59,114 bases of DNA from Clostridiales bacterium (GTDB taxonomy: Bacteria > Bacillota > Clostridia > Oscillospirales > Acutalibacteraceae), in contig JAJQGK010000065.1 of assembly GCA_021200555.1 (NCBI GenBank), forward strand, positions 1-59,114. Direction: 5' to 3'. The notes beneath the pieces are model-generated. The model saw only the letters and a program-made list of their open reading frames with translations, did not search any database and was not told the origin of the DNA. Below are positions 8,777-18,556 of the stretch, in pieces. The translations under genes and the position numbers were made by a program. Positions within the stretch are counted from its first letter, which is position 1; each line of letters opens with the position of its first letter.

Positions 8777-9499
8777 TCAGACAACAATACTCCCCAGAAC
8801 CTCGCCAACCTTTTCACGGATAACAAGGTCTGCCGTGCTGTCCATCGGCGTTGCGTCTCGATTTATGAGAACAAGGCTGCCGCCGGAAAAATATCTTATC
8901 ATGCCTGCTGCGGGATAAACGGTAAGAGACGTTCCCGCAATAATAAGCGTATCGGCGCAGGCAATGGCGTTTACGGCGCCGCTGACGGTTTCATCGTCCA
9001 AGCCCTCCTCATACAGCACCACATCGGGTTTGATTGTTCCGCCGCATTGACATTTCGGTACTCCCGTTGAATTTAAAATATATTCGGCATCATAAAATTT
9101 GCCGCATTTTGTACAGTAGTTTCTGTGGACGGAGCCGTGAAGCTCGTAAACTCTTTTGCTGCCGGCTTTTGTGTGAAGTCCGTCAATATTTTGAGTGACA
9201 ACTGCCGAAAGCTTGCCCGCCTTTTCCATTTCCGCCAATTTCAAATGGGCTTTGTTTGGCTTGGCGTCAAGGCAAAGCATTTTATCACGGTAAAATTTGA
9301 AAAATTCCTCCGTATGACGGACAAAATATGTATGGCTTAAAATCGTCTCAGGCGGAACGTCGTATTTTTGATTATAAAGCCCGTCAACGCTTCTGAAATC
9401 CGGTATTCCCGATTCGGTGCTGACTCCCGCTCCCCCAAAAAAGACAATATTTTTTGATTTGCCGACTATTGCTTGAAGAAGATCCGTTTCCTTTGACAT
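8777..9499 (-). CDS. cobB: Sir2-family NAD-dependent protein deacylase
   Basis: FFGGAGVSTESGIPDFRS, TQNIDGLH, CTKCGKFYDAEYILNSTGVPKCQCGG zinc site; start chosen at MSKETDLL. Confidence 0.92.
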   Translation of the reverse strand: MSKETDLLQAIVGKSKNIVFFGGAGVSTESGIPDFRSVDGLYNQKYDVPPETILSHTYFVRHTEEFFKFYRDKMLCLDAKPNKAHLKLAEMEKAGKLSAVVTQNIDGLHTKAGSKRVYELHGSVHRNYCTKCGKFYDAEYILNSTGVPKCQCGGTIKPDVVLYEEGLDDETVSGAVNAIACADTLIIAGTSLTVYPAAGMIRYFSGGSLVLINRDATPMDSTADLVIREKVGEVLGSIVV

Positions 9500-9618
9500 A
9501 TTTATCCTCCCGATTATTGTTTTTATCAATATATATTTTACCCTTTACCGTAAATTTTTTCAAGCGTCACAATACATATTCTCTTTACTTACCGTTAAAA
9601 TTGTGATAAAATGTCATT

Positions 9619-9790
9619 AAGTAAGTACTGATTAAATCGAGTGCGTCGGATGCTTAGAGGATTTTTTGCAAGACAAGGAACAAAGCGCAAGGAATACTGA
9701 CGTATTTCGAGCATTTGTGACGATGTATTGCGGAAAATAATCAAGCAGGCGGCGGCGATGCGTCAGGCGTGATTTAATCAGTGTTTACTT
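9619..9790. repeat. MITE-like palindromic element, copy 1
   Basis: Ends AAGTAAGTACTGATTAAATC and GATTTAATCAGTGTTTACTT are inverted repeats; internal and end similarity to copy 2 at 46718. Confidence 0.75.
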
Positions 9791-9817
9791 TACATCAACT
9801 GAAAGGACTTACATATA

Positions 9818-11632
9818 ATGAAGCAGCTTCTTATGGGCAATGAAATAATGGCTCTCGGCGCATTGAGAGCCGGAGTGGGACTTGTTTGCGGATACCCCGG
9901 CACGCCCTCAACAGAGGTTTTGGAGACAATCGCAAAGAAAAAATCAAAGGGCGAAATTCAGAACGTTTATGTGGAGTGGTCGGTCAACGAAAAATCCGCC
10001 ATGGAGGTTGCCGCCGGAGCAGCTTATTCCGGAGTCCGCTGTCTTGTTACGATGAAGCAGGTCGGCTTAAATGTGGCGTCCGATCCTCTTATGTCCCTGG
10101 AATATGTGGGAATTAAAGGCGGAATGGTGATTTTGGTCGCCGATGATCCCGGCCCCATATCCTCTCAAACCGAGCAGGACACGAGAAAGTTCGGTGAATT
10201 TTCAAAGGTTCCCGTATTTGATCCCTCAAGTCCGGAAGAGGCTTATCTTATGATAGCGGATGCCTTTGAGCTTTCCGAAGGAACAGGCTCTCCCGTATTT
10301 TTCAGACCTACAACGAGAATTTGCCATGCCACGGCTTCAATCGAACTCCTTCCCGATTTGCCGAAAAAGAAGCCGCAGGGATTTATCAAGGATTCGTCAA
10401 GATGGGTAATCTTTCCGAGAACGTCCTTTTTAAACCACAAGAAAATAGAGGAACGCAACGAAAAGCTGCGCACCGAGCTTTCATCATACAAATACAATGA
10501 AATCACAGGCACGGGCAAAAAGGGAATTGCCGCAGGAGGAGTAAGCGTTGCATATGCAAAAGAGGCGCTGAACATCATCGGCGGCGAGTGCAGGATGTTT
10601 AAGGTCGCAACGCCTTTCCCGTTCCCCGAAAAAAAGGCTCTTGAATTTTTAGACGGATTGGACGAGGTTCTCTGTTATGAAGAGCTTGATCCGGTTATCG
10701 AAAAGGAGCTTACATATATTTGCGGAAAATACAATTTAAATATCAAAATAAAGGGCAAGCTTTCCGGAGATACGCCCAACGCAGGCGAAAACAGCGTTGA
10801 AGCTGCCGAAGAAATTTTTGCAAAATTTTTGGGACTGCCCACGCCCGAAAAAATCGAACAGCCCGATATTCCCCTTCCCGTCCGTCCGCCCACACTTTGC
10901 GCAGGCTGCCCCCACAGGGCTTCATTTTACGCAGTAAAGCTGGCAATGAAGGGACGCAAAGCGGTATTTGCCGGCGATATCGGGTGCTATACTTTAGGCA
11001 ACGCCATGCCGCTCGATATGACGGATACCTGCCTTTGCATGGGTGCAGGAATTACCATAGCTCAGGGAATAAACCGAGCCGAGCCGGACACGGTGTGCTT
11101 CTCCTTTACGGGCGACTCAACGTTTTTCCACACCGGACTGGCGGGAATTGCAAACGCCGTTTACAATGACGCCCATATGGTTGCGGTAATTCTTGACAAC
11201 TCAACCACCGCCATGACAGGTCACCAGCCGAACCCGGGAACGGGAAAAAGCGCCATAGGAGAGGTAGCCGAAAAAATCGATATTGAGGGCGTTCTGCACG
11301 CTTTGGGAGTCAAAAGCATCTATACCGCAGATCCGCTGAAGCTTCCAGAAGCGGTTGAAACCGTAAAAAAAGCCGCCGATGCCCGAGGCGTTTCGGCAAT
11401 AATCTTCCGCTCCCCCTGCATTGCAATCGTCAACCCCCTTCCGCTTTTAACGGTAAACAAGGAAAAGTGCGTCGGCTGCAAAAAATGCATAAAGGAGCTG
11501 GGATGTCCCGCTATTGTTAAGGACGGCAAAAAGGTTAAAATCGACTCAACCCTTTGTTACGGGTGCGGACTTTGCGCTTACGTCTGTCCCACAAACGCCA
11601 TCAATGTAAAGGAGGAGAACCAAAATGCTTAA
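9818..11632 (+). CDS. iorA: Indolepyruvate ferredoxin oxidoreductase, alpha subunit
   Basis: CGYPGTPSTEV, TPP-binding GDIGCYTLGNAMPLDMTDTCLCMGAGI, C-terminal 2x[4Fe-4S] ferredoxin cysteines. Confidence 0.95.
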   Translation: MKQLLMGNEIMALGALRAGVGLVCGYPGTPSTEVLETIAKKKSKGEIQNVYVEWSVNEKSAMEVAAGAAYSGVRCLVTMKQVGLNVASDPLMSLEYVGIKGGMVILVADDPGPISSQTEQDTRKFGEFSKVPVFDPSSPEEAYLMIADAFELSEGTGSPVFFRPTTRICHATASIELLPDLPKKKPQGFIKDSSRWVIFPRTSFLNHKKIEERNEKLRTELSSYKYNEITGTGKKGIAAGGVSVAYAKEALNIIGGECRMFKVATPFPFPEKKALEFLDGLDEVLCYEELDPVIEKELTYICGKYNLNIKIKGKLSGDTPNAGENSVEAAEEIFAKFLGLPTPEKIEQPDIPLPVRPPTLCAGCPHRASFYAVKLAMKGRKAVFAGDIGCYTLGNAMPLDMTDTCLCMGAGITIAQGINRAEPDTVCFSFTGDSTFFHTGLAGIANAVYNDAHMVAVILDNSTTAMTGHQPNPGTGKSAIGEVAEKIDIEGVLHALGVKSIYTADPLKLPEAVETVKKAADARGVSAIIFRSPCIAIVNPLPLLTVNKEKCVGCKKCIKELGCPAIVKDGKKVKIDSTLCYGCGLCAYVCPTNAINVKEENQNA

Positions 11633-12200
11633 TATTCTTCTTGCCGGCGTCGGCGGTCAGGGAACCGTTTTAGCGTCAAAAATCATAGCGGCGTGTGTTA
11701 TGAAAAGGGGCGAAAATGCTCACACGGCGGAGACTATCGGAATGGCTCAAAGAGGCGGCTGCGTTGTAAGCCATGTGCGGATAGGCGAAAACGCCTACAG
11801 TCCGCTTATTCCAAAGGGGCAAGCTGACGTAATCATAGGCTTTGAACCGGGAGAGGCGGTCAGAGCGCTGCCCTATCTTAAAAGCAGCGGAACGGTTATA
11901 GTAAGCACAATGGCAGTAACACCCGCCACAGATTCGCTTTCGGACGGTACATACAACGGCAAGGATATGATTGATTTTCTCAAAAAGAAAAATATAAAGT
12001 ATATCGCCGTTGACGGTGAAGAAATCGTCAATCGGCTTGGCAGCTCAAAGTCCTTAAATATCGCTCTCTTGGGAGCGGGAGCAAAGGAAATGGGAATTTC
12101 TCTTGAGGATATCGAGGATGTTATCCGCACGTCTCTTAAGCCGCAATTCCTTGAAGGCAATCTTGCGGCGTTAAAAGCAGGCGCATTATACGCCAAATAA
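11625..12200 (+). CDS. iorB: Indolepyruvate ferredoxin oxidoreductase, beta subunit
   Basis: LLAGVGGQGTVLASKIIA, HTAETIGMAQRGGCVVSHVRIG; overlaps iorA end. Confidence 0.95.
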   Translation: MLNILLAGVGGQGTVLASKIIAACVMKRGENAHTAETIGMAQRGGCVVSHVRIGENAYSPLIPKGQADVIIGFEPGEAVRALPYLKSSGTVIVSTMAVTPATDSLSDGTYNGKDMIDFLKKKNIKYIAVDGEEIVNRLGSSKSLNIALLGAGAKEMGISLEDIEDVIRTSLKPQFLEGNLAALKAGALYAK

Positions 12201-12226
12201 ACGGCAGTACGAAAAGAGGATTTTAA

Positions 12227-12598
12227 ATGCTTGAAAAGGTTTTGATTTTCAATTGCAGCGGCGATGTTAAAGCTTTAATCAATCGGACGCTGCTGCCTCT
12301 GAAGGTTAGGCTTGTCTTTGTTGAAAAGGAAGATTATTCAAAGCCCTTAGGCGTTCTTGCGGGCTTATCGGGAATAATCGGCGAGGATACGGCTTCCGAT
12401 TATCCCGAAATATCCGACACAATGATAGTGTTCGCATTTTTCGGCGACAAAAAGCTAAACTCGGCTTTATCCGCATTAAAAAAAGGCGGCTTAAACCTGC
12501 CGTACAAAGCGGTGCTTACCGATGAAAACAAGCTTTGGCCGGCAAACAAGTGCTTTAATGAAATAAAGCAGGAGCATGAAAAATTAAATAACCGATAA
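12227..12598 (+). CDS. DUF3783-like protein
   Basis: 123 aa; MIVFAFFGDKKLNSALSALKKGGLNLPYKAVLTDENKLWP; follows iorAB. Confidence 0.7.
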   Translation: MLEKVLIFNCSGDVKALINRTLLPLKVRLVFVEKEDYSKPLGVLAGLSGIIGEDTASDYPEISDTMIVFAFFGDKKLNSALSALKKGGLNLPYKAVLTDENKLWPANKCFNEIKQEHEKLNNR

Positions 12599-12603
12599 TT
12601 AAA

Positions 12604-12641
12604 AACACCGTGGATTTTCGCAATTCACGGCGTTGTTTTTT
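12604..12641 (+). terminator. Intrinsic terminator of iorAB-DUF3783
   Basis: AACACCGTG/CACGGCGTT stem followed by GTTTTTT. Confidence 0.75.
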
Positions 12642-12654
12642 ACTTATTTGCTTC

Positions 12655-13194
12655 TTAATATTCTTTATTATCCTTGAGAAGCTCTCTTATATATTTGAAG
12701 GTTTTTTCCTCTCCCTCACGGCTCAGCATTGTCAGAAGCTTTTCAAGAAGCTCGAAGGTTTCGGGATGAGCGGTTAGTCTCTTCCTGCTCTTTGAAAAAT
12801 ACTGAAGAGGATAAGAATCGTCATATTTGTCCCCCATGTAAATTTTACTGGCGGCAACTCGGTCGCAAAACATCTCAACCACATATTTCAGAGGCATTTT
12901 TACCGGTTCTACAAGCTTTGTTTCAATATTGTAATCCGTCCAATATTCAAAATGGTGCTTATTTCTGCCCTTATGATGAAGCCACGCCTTGGAATAACCG
13001 TATGTCTCCCTTTCCGCCTCATTGGGACTTCGGGTGCCCAAATAAAATTTTGCGCCCGTAAAAAATTCGGTAGGAGAATACTTCGACAAATCGTGCCTTA
13101 ATCCCTGCATGGGTATTCCCGCCTTAATGCAATTTTTAATCACTTCGTGCCTGTGGCGGGTTATAGTTTTAAAATGCTTAATCGGATGTGACAT
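12655..13194 (-). CDS. DUF5662-like protein
   Basis: HFKTITRHRHEVIKNCIKAGIPMQGLRHDLSKYSPTEF...GRNKHHFEYWTDY. Confidence 0.75.
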   Translation of the reverse strand: MSHPIKHFKTITRHRHEVIKNCIKAGIPMQGLRHDLSKYSPTEFFTGAKFYLGTRSPNEAERETYGYSKAWLHHKGRNKHHFEYWTDYNIETKLVEPVKMPLKYVVEMFCDRVAASKIYMGDKYDDSYPLQYFSKSRKRLTAHPETFELLEKLLTMLSREGEEKTFKYIRELLKDNKEY

Positions 13195-13206
13195 TTTTGC
13201 CTCTTT

Positions 13207-14082
13207 TTAAAGATAATATCCCTTTGCAATCATATCGCCGATAGCCTGAACGACTCCGTCTTTGTCCTCTTTGTATGTAACGCCGTACCATTTATCTTCA
13301 GCGGTGAGAACCCTGACCTTTTTTATGTCGTTCTCTATAAGCTCGGACACAACGGAAGGTAAATAGTATTCGGATTTTGGCTTTGTTATATTCTCTTTAA
13401 GAAACTCCTCAAAGCCCCTTTGAATATAGCCGAAAATATCAGGCTTAAAGCCCCATAAATTCATGGAAACCACCGTATCAGGCAAAAGAGCGGTCCAAGT
13501 TTTTCCGTCATCCTCCGTATACTTACAGTCCATAATTTTTGTCCGCTCGGTTACTCTTTTAAGTATGCCGTTCTCCGTCTCACATACTCCTCTTGAAACA
13601 CACCCGTTTTCGGTAAGAGTATTTTTAAGCCTGAAGCCTACCATGCAGTAATCCTCTGTTTCCTTAATAAGCTCCTCATAAATTTTGTCAAAGGCGGTTC
13701 TTCCGTAGTAATCATCGGCATCTACAACGGCAAAAGGTTCATGAACGGCATCTTTACAAGCGAGAATTGCCTGAGCCGTTCCCCATGGCTTTGTTCTGCC
13801 CTCCGGACATTTAAAGCCCTTCGGCAAGTCATCCGTTTCCTGAAATACGTATTCCACATCAACAGACTTTTCAATTCGTCTTCCGATAATATTTTTAAAA
13901 TCTTCCTCTATTTCATGCTTGATAACAAATACAGTTTTATTAAATCCTGCCCTTTTCGCATCGTAAACGGAAAAATCAAGAAGGACTCTTCCGTCCGAGG
14001 TGATAGTCTCCATTTGCTTTAATCCGCCGAAGCGGCTGCCCATACCGGCTGCCATAACCACAAGCGTTGCGTCATTTTTCAT
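13207..14082 (-). CDS. Nucleotidyltransferase family protein
   Basis: LVVMAAGMGSRFGGLKQ NTP-transferase signature; FAVVDADDYYG. Confidence 0.85.
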   Translation of the reverse strand: MKNDATLVVMAAGMGSRFGGLKQMETITSDGRVLLDFSVYDAKRAGFNKTVFVIKHEIEEDFKNIIGRRIEKSVDVEYVFQETDDLPKGFKCPEGRTKPWGTAQAILACKDAVHEPFAVVDADDYYGRTAFDKIYEELIKETEDYCMVGFRLKNTLTENGCVSRGVCETENGILKRVTERTKIMDCKYTEDDGKTWTALLPDTVVSMNLWGFKPDIFGYIQRGFEEFLKENITKPKSEYYLPSVVSELIENDIKKVRVLTAEDKWYGVTYKEDKDGVVQAIGDMIAKGYYL

Positions 14083-14191
14083 TCAATCCAAAACCTCCTG
14101 CTCTTATTGCATTGATTAATTGTATCACATAATAAAAAAAAACACAAGATGAAATTTCCAAATCCTAAGCACAAATCCGACGCTCAAAAAA

Positions 14192-14215
14192 ATTCCCGCC
14201 GATAAGGGCAGGAAT
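14192..14215 (-). terminator. Intrinsic terminator of nifS-nifU
   Basis: Minus strand ATTCCTGCC-cttatc-GGCGGGAAT followed by TTTTTTT. Confidence 0.85.
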
Positions 14216-14230
14216 GTATATTAGATATTT

Positions 14231-14659
14231 TTAAAGCTCACAGTGCTCGCAGCTTCCACAGTCGGGGAAAATCGATCGGTCGTATTCAATGCCGTTTTTA
14301 TCGTAATAGTCTTTAACAGCCGCCTTGACTGCTTCCTCGGCAAGAACGGAGCAATGAATTTTATGGGCGGGCAAGCCGTCAAGAGCCTCTACAACCGCTT
14401 TGTTTGACAGCTTCAACGCATCCTCAACACTATGTCCTTTTATCATCTCGGTCGCCATACTGCTTGTGGCGATAGCCGAACCGCAGCCGAAAGTATTAAA
14501 CTTGCAGTCGGTTATTGTACCGTTGTCAATCTTAAGGTACATTTTCATTATATCGCCGCACTTGGCGTTTCCTACCTCGCCTACTCCGTCCGCATTTTCT
14601 ATTGTTCCCACATTTCTGGGATTGCGGAAGTGATCCATTACCTTTTCGCTGTATAACAT
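14231..14659 (-). CDS. nifU: Fe-S cluster scaffold NifU/IscU-like
   Basis: MLYSEKVMDHFRNPRNVGTIENADGVGEVGNAKCGDIMKMYLKI. Confidence 0.95.
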   Translation of the reverse strand: MLYSEKVMDHFRNPRNVGTIENADGVGEVGNAKCGDIMKMYLKIDNGTITDCKFNTFGCGSAIATSSMATEMIKGHSVEDALKLSNKAVVEALDGLPAHKIHCSVLAEEAVKAAVKDYYDKNGIEYDRSIFPDCGSCEHCEL

Positions 14660-14676
14660 ATTGTTTCCTCCTTAAT

Positions 14677-15867
14677 CTATTTGAAATAATATTGTCTTTT
14701 TCCGCTTTCAAGGTCCTTCCACACAGGAGACATTGATCTGAGATATTCCACAACCTCGGGTACGCTTTTTATTATATGGTCAATTTCCTCCTCGGTGTTG
14801 TATTCGCTTATCGAGAGCCTTAACGAACCGTGGGCAACCTCATGAGGCAAGCCTATGGCAAGCAGCACATGACTTGGGTCAAGAGAGCCTGAAGTGCAGG
14901 CGGAACCGGAAGATGCGCAAATTCCCTTTTCGTCCAAAAGCAAAAGCAGCGACTCGCCCTCAATTCCCTCAAAGCACATATTCACATTGCCGGGCAGCCT
15001 TTTTTGAATATCGCCGTTTACTCTTGAATGAGGGATTTTTGAAAGCTCGGCAATAAGCTTATCTCTAAGCGGCATCACCTTTGCGGTGTTTGTTTCAATA
15101 TTTTCACACGCCTCCTCCAAAGCGGCAGCCATACCCATAATTGCCGGGATGTTTTCCGTGCCGGCACGCTTGCCTCTCTCCTGTGCGCCGCCCTCAATTA
15201 TATTTACAAGAGGTATTCCCTTTTTACAATAAAGAGCGCCTACTCCCTTCGGTCCGTGGAATTTATGAGCGGAAATTGAAAGCATATCGATATTATCGTC
15301 TTTAACGTTGACCCTAATATGACCCGCCGCCTGAACCGCATCCGTATGGAAAACTACGCCCTTATCACGGCATACCCTTCCTATTTCCCGTATCGGCTCA
15401 ACCGTTCCTATCTCGTTGTTTGCATACATAACCGTCACAAGACAAGTATCGTCCCGAATTGCCTCGGCTACCTGCTCCGCCGTGACAAGACCGTTTTCGT
15501 CCGTGGGAAGAAGTGTTACATCATAGCCCTGTTTTTTTAATTTGTCAAGGGTGTGCAGCACGGCGTGATGCTCTATTGAGGTTGAAATAATATGCTTTTT
15601 TCCTTTTCTTGAACCCTTTGCGGCAGCGGAAATTATCGCCTGATTATCCGCTTCGCTTCCTCCCGATGTGAAGGTTATTTCATTTGGAAGGCAGCCCAAG
15701 CATTTTGCGACAGTCTCTCTCGCCGTGTATAACGCCTCGGCAGCTCTTTGCCCGGCGGAGTGAAGACTGGAAGGATTGCCGTAAATATTATCCATATAAG
15801 GAAGCATGGCGTTAATAGCCATCTCGCTCATTTTTGTCGTTGCGCCGTTGTCGGCATATACATACAT
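14677..15867 (-). CDS. nifS: Cysteine desulfurase
   Basis: YADNGATTKMSEMAINAMLPYMDNIYGNPSSLHSAGQ, SAHKFHGPKGVGALY, CASSGSACTSGSLDPSHVL. Confidence 0.95.
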   Translation of the reverse strand: MYVYADNGATTKMSEMAINAMLPYMDNIYGNPSSLHSAGQRAAEALYTARETVAKCLGCLPNEITFTSGGSEADNQAIISAAAKGSRKGKKHIISTSIEHHAVLHTLDKLKKQGYDVTLLPTDENGLVTAEQVAEAIRDDTCLVTVMYANNEIGTVEPIREIGRVCRDKGVVFHTDAVQAAGHIRVNVKDDNIDMLSISAHKFHGPKGVGALYCKKGIPLVNIIEGGAQERGKRAGTENIPAIMGMAAALEEACENIETNTAKVMPLRDKLIAELSKIPHSRVNGDIQKRLPGNVNMCFEGIEGESLLLLLDEKGICASSGSACTSGSLDPSHVLLAIGLPHEVAHGSLRLSISEYNTEEEIDHIIKSVPEVVEYLRSMSPVWKDLESGKRQYYFK

Positions 15868-15934
15868 ATAAATTACCTCCGTTCCGTATATGTATTTATT
15901 ATTTGAATAACATACCTTTTTTGTAGGTAATTAT

Positions 15935-15968
15935 ACTATAGCATTATATGAAGTACTTGTCAAGTACT
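15935..15968 (-). promoter_or_regulatory. nifS promoter with overlapping palindromic operator
   Basis: Minus strand TTGACA-17-TATAGT; perfect palindrome AGTACTTG-T-CAAGTACT (15952..15968) overlaps the -35. Confidence 0.6.
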
Positions 15969-16021
15969 AAATTCAGATTTGTTGCCGCTGAAAAAAATTT
16001 CATATTTTTCCAAAATACCTA

Positions 16022-16050
16022 TTGACATAGTAGGAATAGTATGATATAAT
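16022..16050 (+). promoter_or_regulatory. Consensus sigma-A promoter of the metY-cysK transcript
   Basis: TTGACA-17-TATAAT, exact consensus; embedded in inverted repeat ATACCTATtgacatAGTAGGAAT. Confidence 0.85.
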
Positions 16051-16081
16051 TCATTCAACAACAGAGAAAGGGGTGCGGAAG

Positions 16082-16147
16082 ATGAAAAATTCATTTCCGA
16101 TTTTGTCCTACGCTGAGAATATCCGCAAACGAATGTGCCGATGTTGA
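16082..16147 (+). CDS. Putative 21-aa leader peptide MKNSFPILSYAENIRKRMCRC
   Basis: ATG 8 nt after GGGG of AGAAAGGGG; ends TGC CGA TGT TGA (Cys-Arg-Cys-stop); lies between promoter and metY. Confidence 0.6.
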   Translation: MKNSFPILSYAENIRKRMCRC

Positions 16148-16214
16148 AAATCTTGCAACGCTGAATACAAAAACATAAATTATTAATTTTAACATTCGGA
16201 AAGGATATTACATT

Positions 16215-17498
16215 ATGAGCAAATATAAATTTGAAACAATCCAGCTTCACGCAGGACAGGAGCAGCCCGATCCGGCAACAGACTCCAGAGCCGTACCCAT
16301 TTACCAGACAACATCTTATGTATTCAAAAATTCCGCCCACGCCGCGGCTCGCTTCGGACTTACCGACTCAGGCAACATTTACGGCAGACTCACAAACTCC
16401 ACTCAGGGCGTATTTGAAACAAGAATAGCGGCGCTTGAAGGCGGCGTTGCGGCGCTTGCAACAGCCTCGGGCGCAGCGGCGATTACATATACGATTGAGG
16501 CTTTGGCTCAAAAGGGCGATAATATTGTGGCTCAAAAGACAATTTACGGCGGCAGCTACAACCTTTTGGCGCACACACTTCCCCAGTTCGGTATAAGCAC
16601 GACCTTTGTGGATGCGCATAATCTCAGCGAAATTGAAAATGCGATACAGGACAACACAAAGGCGATTTACCTTGAAACCTTAGGCAATCCCAACAGCGAC
16701 ATTCCCGACATTGACGCAGCAGCGGAGATAGCCCACAGGCACGGACTTCCGCTTGTTATAGACAACACCTTCGGAACTCCGTACCTTATCAGACCTATTG
16801 AACACGGAGCGGATATTGTCGTTCACTCGGCTACAAAATTTATCGGCGGTCACGGAACGACCTTAGGCGGCGTAATTGTTGACTCCGGAAAATTCGATTG
16901 GAAAAAGAGCGGCAAATACGCTCCCATAGCAGAGCCCAATCCAAGCTATCACGGTGTTTCGTTTACAGATGCGGCAGGAGAAGCGGCTTTTGTCACATAT
17001 ATAAGAGCGATACTTCTCCGCGATACGGGAGCGACAATTTCTCCATTCAACGCTTTTCTGCTTTTACAGGGAACGGAAACACTGTCATTAAGGCTTGAAC
17101 GCCATGTCGAGAACACAAAAAAGGTCGTGGAATTTCTTGCAAACCACCCGCAGGTTGAAAAGGTCAATCACCCGTCACTTCCGGACCATCCCGACCACGC
17201 ATTATACGAAAAATACTTCCCAAACGGCGGCGCTTCTATTTTTACATTTGAAATCAAAGGCGGACAGCGTGAAGCCCACGCCTTTATAGACAATCTTGAA
17301 ATTTTCTCACTGCTCGCCAATGTTGCGGACGTCAAAAGCCTTGTAATTCACCCTGCCACAACTACTCATTCGCAGCTGACGGCCGAGGAGCTTCTCGATC
17401 AGGGTATTAAGCCCAACACCATAAGACTTTCAATAGGCACAGAGCATATTGACGATATTATCGCCGACCTTCAAAAGGGTTTCGACGCTGTAAAGTAA
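16215..17498 (+). CDS. metY: O-acetylhomoserine aminocarboxypropyltransferase (sulfhydrylase)
   Basis: KFETIQLHAGQEQPDPATDSRAVPIYQTTSYVF; PLP site HSATKFIGGHGTTLGG. Confidence 0.92.
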   Translation: MSKYKFETIQLHAGQEQPDPATDSRAVPIYQTTSYVFKNSAHAAARFGLTDSGNIYGRLTNSTQGVFETRIAALEGGVAALATASGAAAITYTIEALAQKGDNIVAQKTIYGGSYNLLAHTLPQFGISTTFVDAHNLSEIENAIQDNTKAIYLETLGNPNSDIPDIDAAAEIAHRHGLPLVIDNTFGTPYLIRPIEHGADIVVHSATKFIGGHGTTLGGVIVDSGKFDWKKSGKYAPIAEPNPSYHGVSFTDAAGEAAFVTYIRAILLRDTGATISPFNAFLLLQGTETLSLRLERHVENTKKVVEFLANHPQVEKVNHPSLPDHPDHALYEKYFPNGGASIFTFEIKGGQREAHAFIDNLEIFSLLANVADVKSLVIHPATTTHSQLTAEELLDQGIKPNTIRLSIGTEHIDDIIADLQKGFDAVK

Positions 17499-17513
17499 TC
17501 GGAGGGAACCGTT

Positions 17514-18449
17514 ATGTCTGAAAAAATTTATAAATCCGCAGATGAACTTGTGGGAAACACTCCCCTGCTTGAATTGGTTCGCATTGAAAAAAATGAAGGG
17601 CTTGACGCCAAAATACTCGCAAAGCTTGAATATTTCAATCCCGCCGGCTCCGTAAAGGACAGAATTGCAAAGGCGATGCTCGATGATGCGGAGCAAAGCG
17701 GAAAGCTTAAAGAGGGCTCGGTAATTATCGAACCAACCAGCGGCAACACGGGCATAGGGCTTGCGTCTGCGGCGGCGGCAAGAGGATACAGAATTATAAT
17801 CGTTATGCCGGAAACCATGTCCGTTGAACGCAGACAGCTTATGAAGGCATACGGCGCCGAGCTTGTGCTTACGGACGGCGCAAAGGGAATGAAGGGAGCA
17901 ATTGCAAAGGCGGACGAGCTGGCAAAGGAAATCCCAGACAGCTTTATCCCCGGTCAATTTGTAAATCCTGCAAACCCCAAGACACATTACGAAACAACGG
18001 GACCTGAAATTTACAGGGACACAGACGGCAAGGTTGATATTTTTGTCGCAGGCGTAGGCACCGGCGGAACCGTTACCGGTGCGGGGCAGTATCTCAAGGA
18101 GAAAAATCCAAACATAAAAATCGCAGCGGTTGAACCTGCCTCCTCAGCCGTTCTTTCAACGGGAGTTGCCGGATCTCATAAAATACAGGGAATCGGCGCA
18201 GGCTTTGTTCCCGATGTTCTGAATACGAAAATTTACGATGAGATAATCACGGTAACAAACGAGGACGCCTTTGCAACGGGCAAGCTTATCGGAAAAACAG
18301 AGGGAATACTTGTGGGAATATCCTCCGGCGCGGCTGTTTGGGCTGCAATTGAGCTTGCAAAAAGACCTGAAAACAAGGGCAAAAACATAGTGGTGCTTCT
18401 GCCCGATACCGGCGACAGATACCTGTCAACTCCGCTTTTTGCCGATTGA
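17514..18449 (+). CDS. cysK: Cysteine synthase A
   Basis: [38 protein letters not shown]. Confidence 0.95.
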   Translation: MSEKIYKSADELVGNTPLLELVRIEKNEGLDAKILAKLEYFNPAGSVKDRIAKAMLDDAEQSGKLKEGSVIIEPTSGNTGIGLASAAAARGYRIIIVMPETMSVERRQLMKAYGAELVLTDGAKGMKGAIAKADELAKEIPDSFIPGQFVNPANPKTHYETTGPEIYRDTDGKVDIFVAGVGTGGTVTGAGQYLKEKNPNIKIAAVEPASSAVLSTGVAGSHKIQGIGAGFVPDVLNTKIYDEIITVTNEDAFATGKLIGKTEGILVGISSGAAVWAAIELAKRPENKGKNIVVLLPDTGDRYLSTPLFAD

Positions 18450-18487
18450 CAGTACAACCGACATCATATATTATAATGACAGACACA

Positions 18488-18517
18488 GGAAAAGGGCTGA
18501 GCATTTCACCCTTTTCC
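18488..18517. terminator. Hairpin after cysK
   Basis: GGAAAAGGG/CCCTTTTCC perfect 9-bp stem; no long U tract follows, so termination is uncertain. Confidence 0.45.
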
Positions 18518-18556
18518 ATTGTTCGTTATATTAGAACACCGAAAAGGAAGAGAATT

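Noticed and set aside
8777-9499. Sir2 as part of a defence system (Thoeris/DSR-like)
   Set aside because: Short canonical CobB-type deacylase with zinc site and no defence partner gene nearby.
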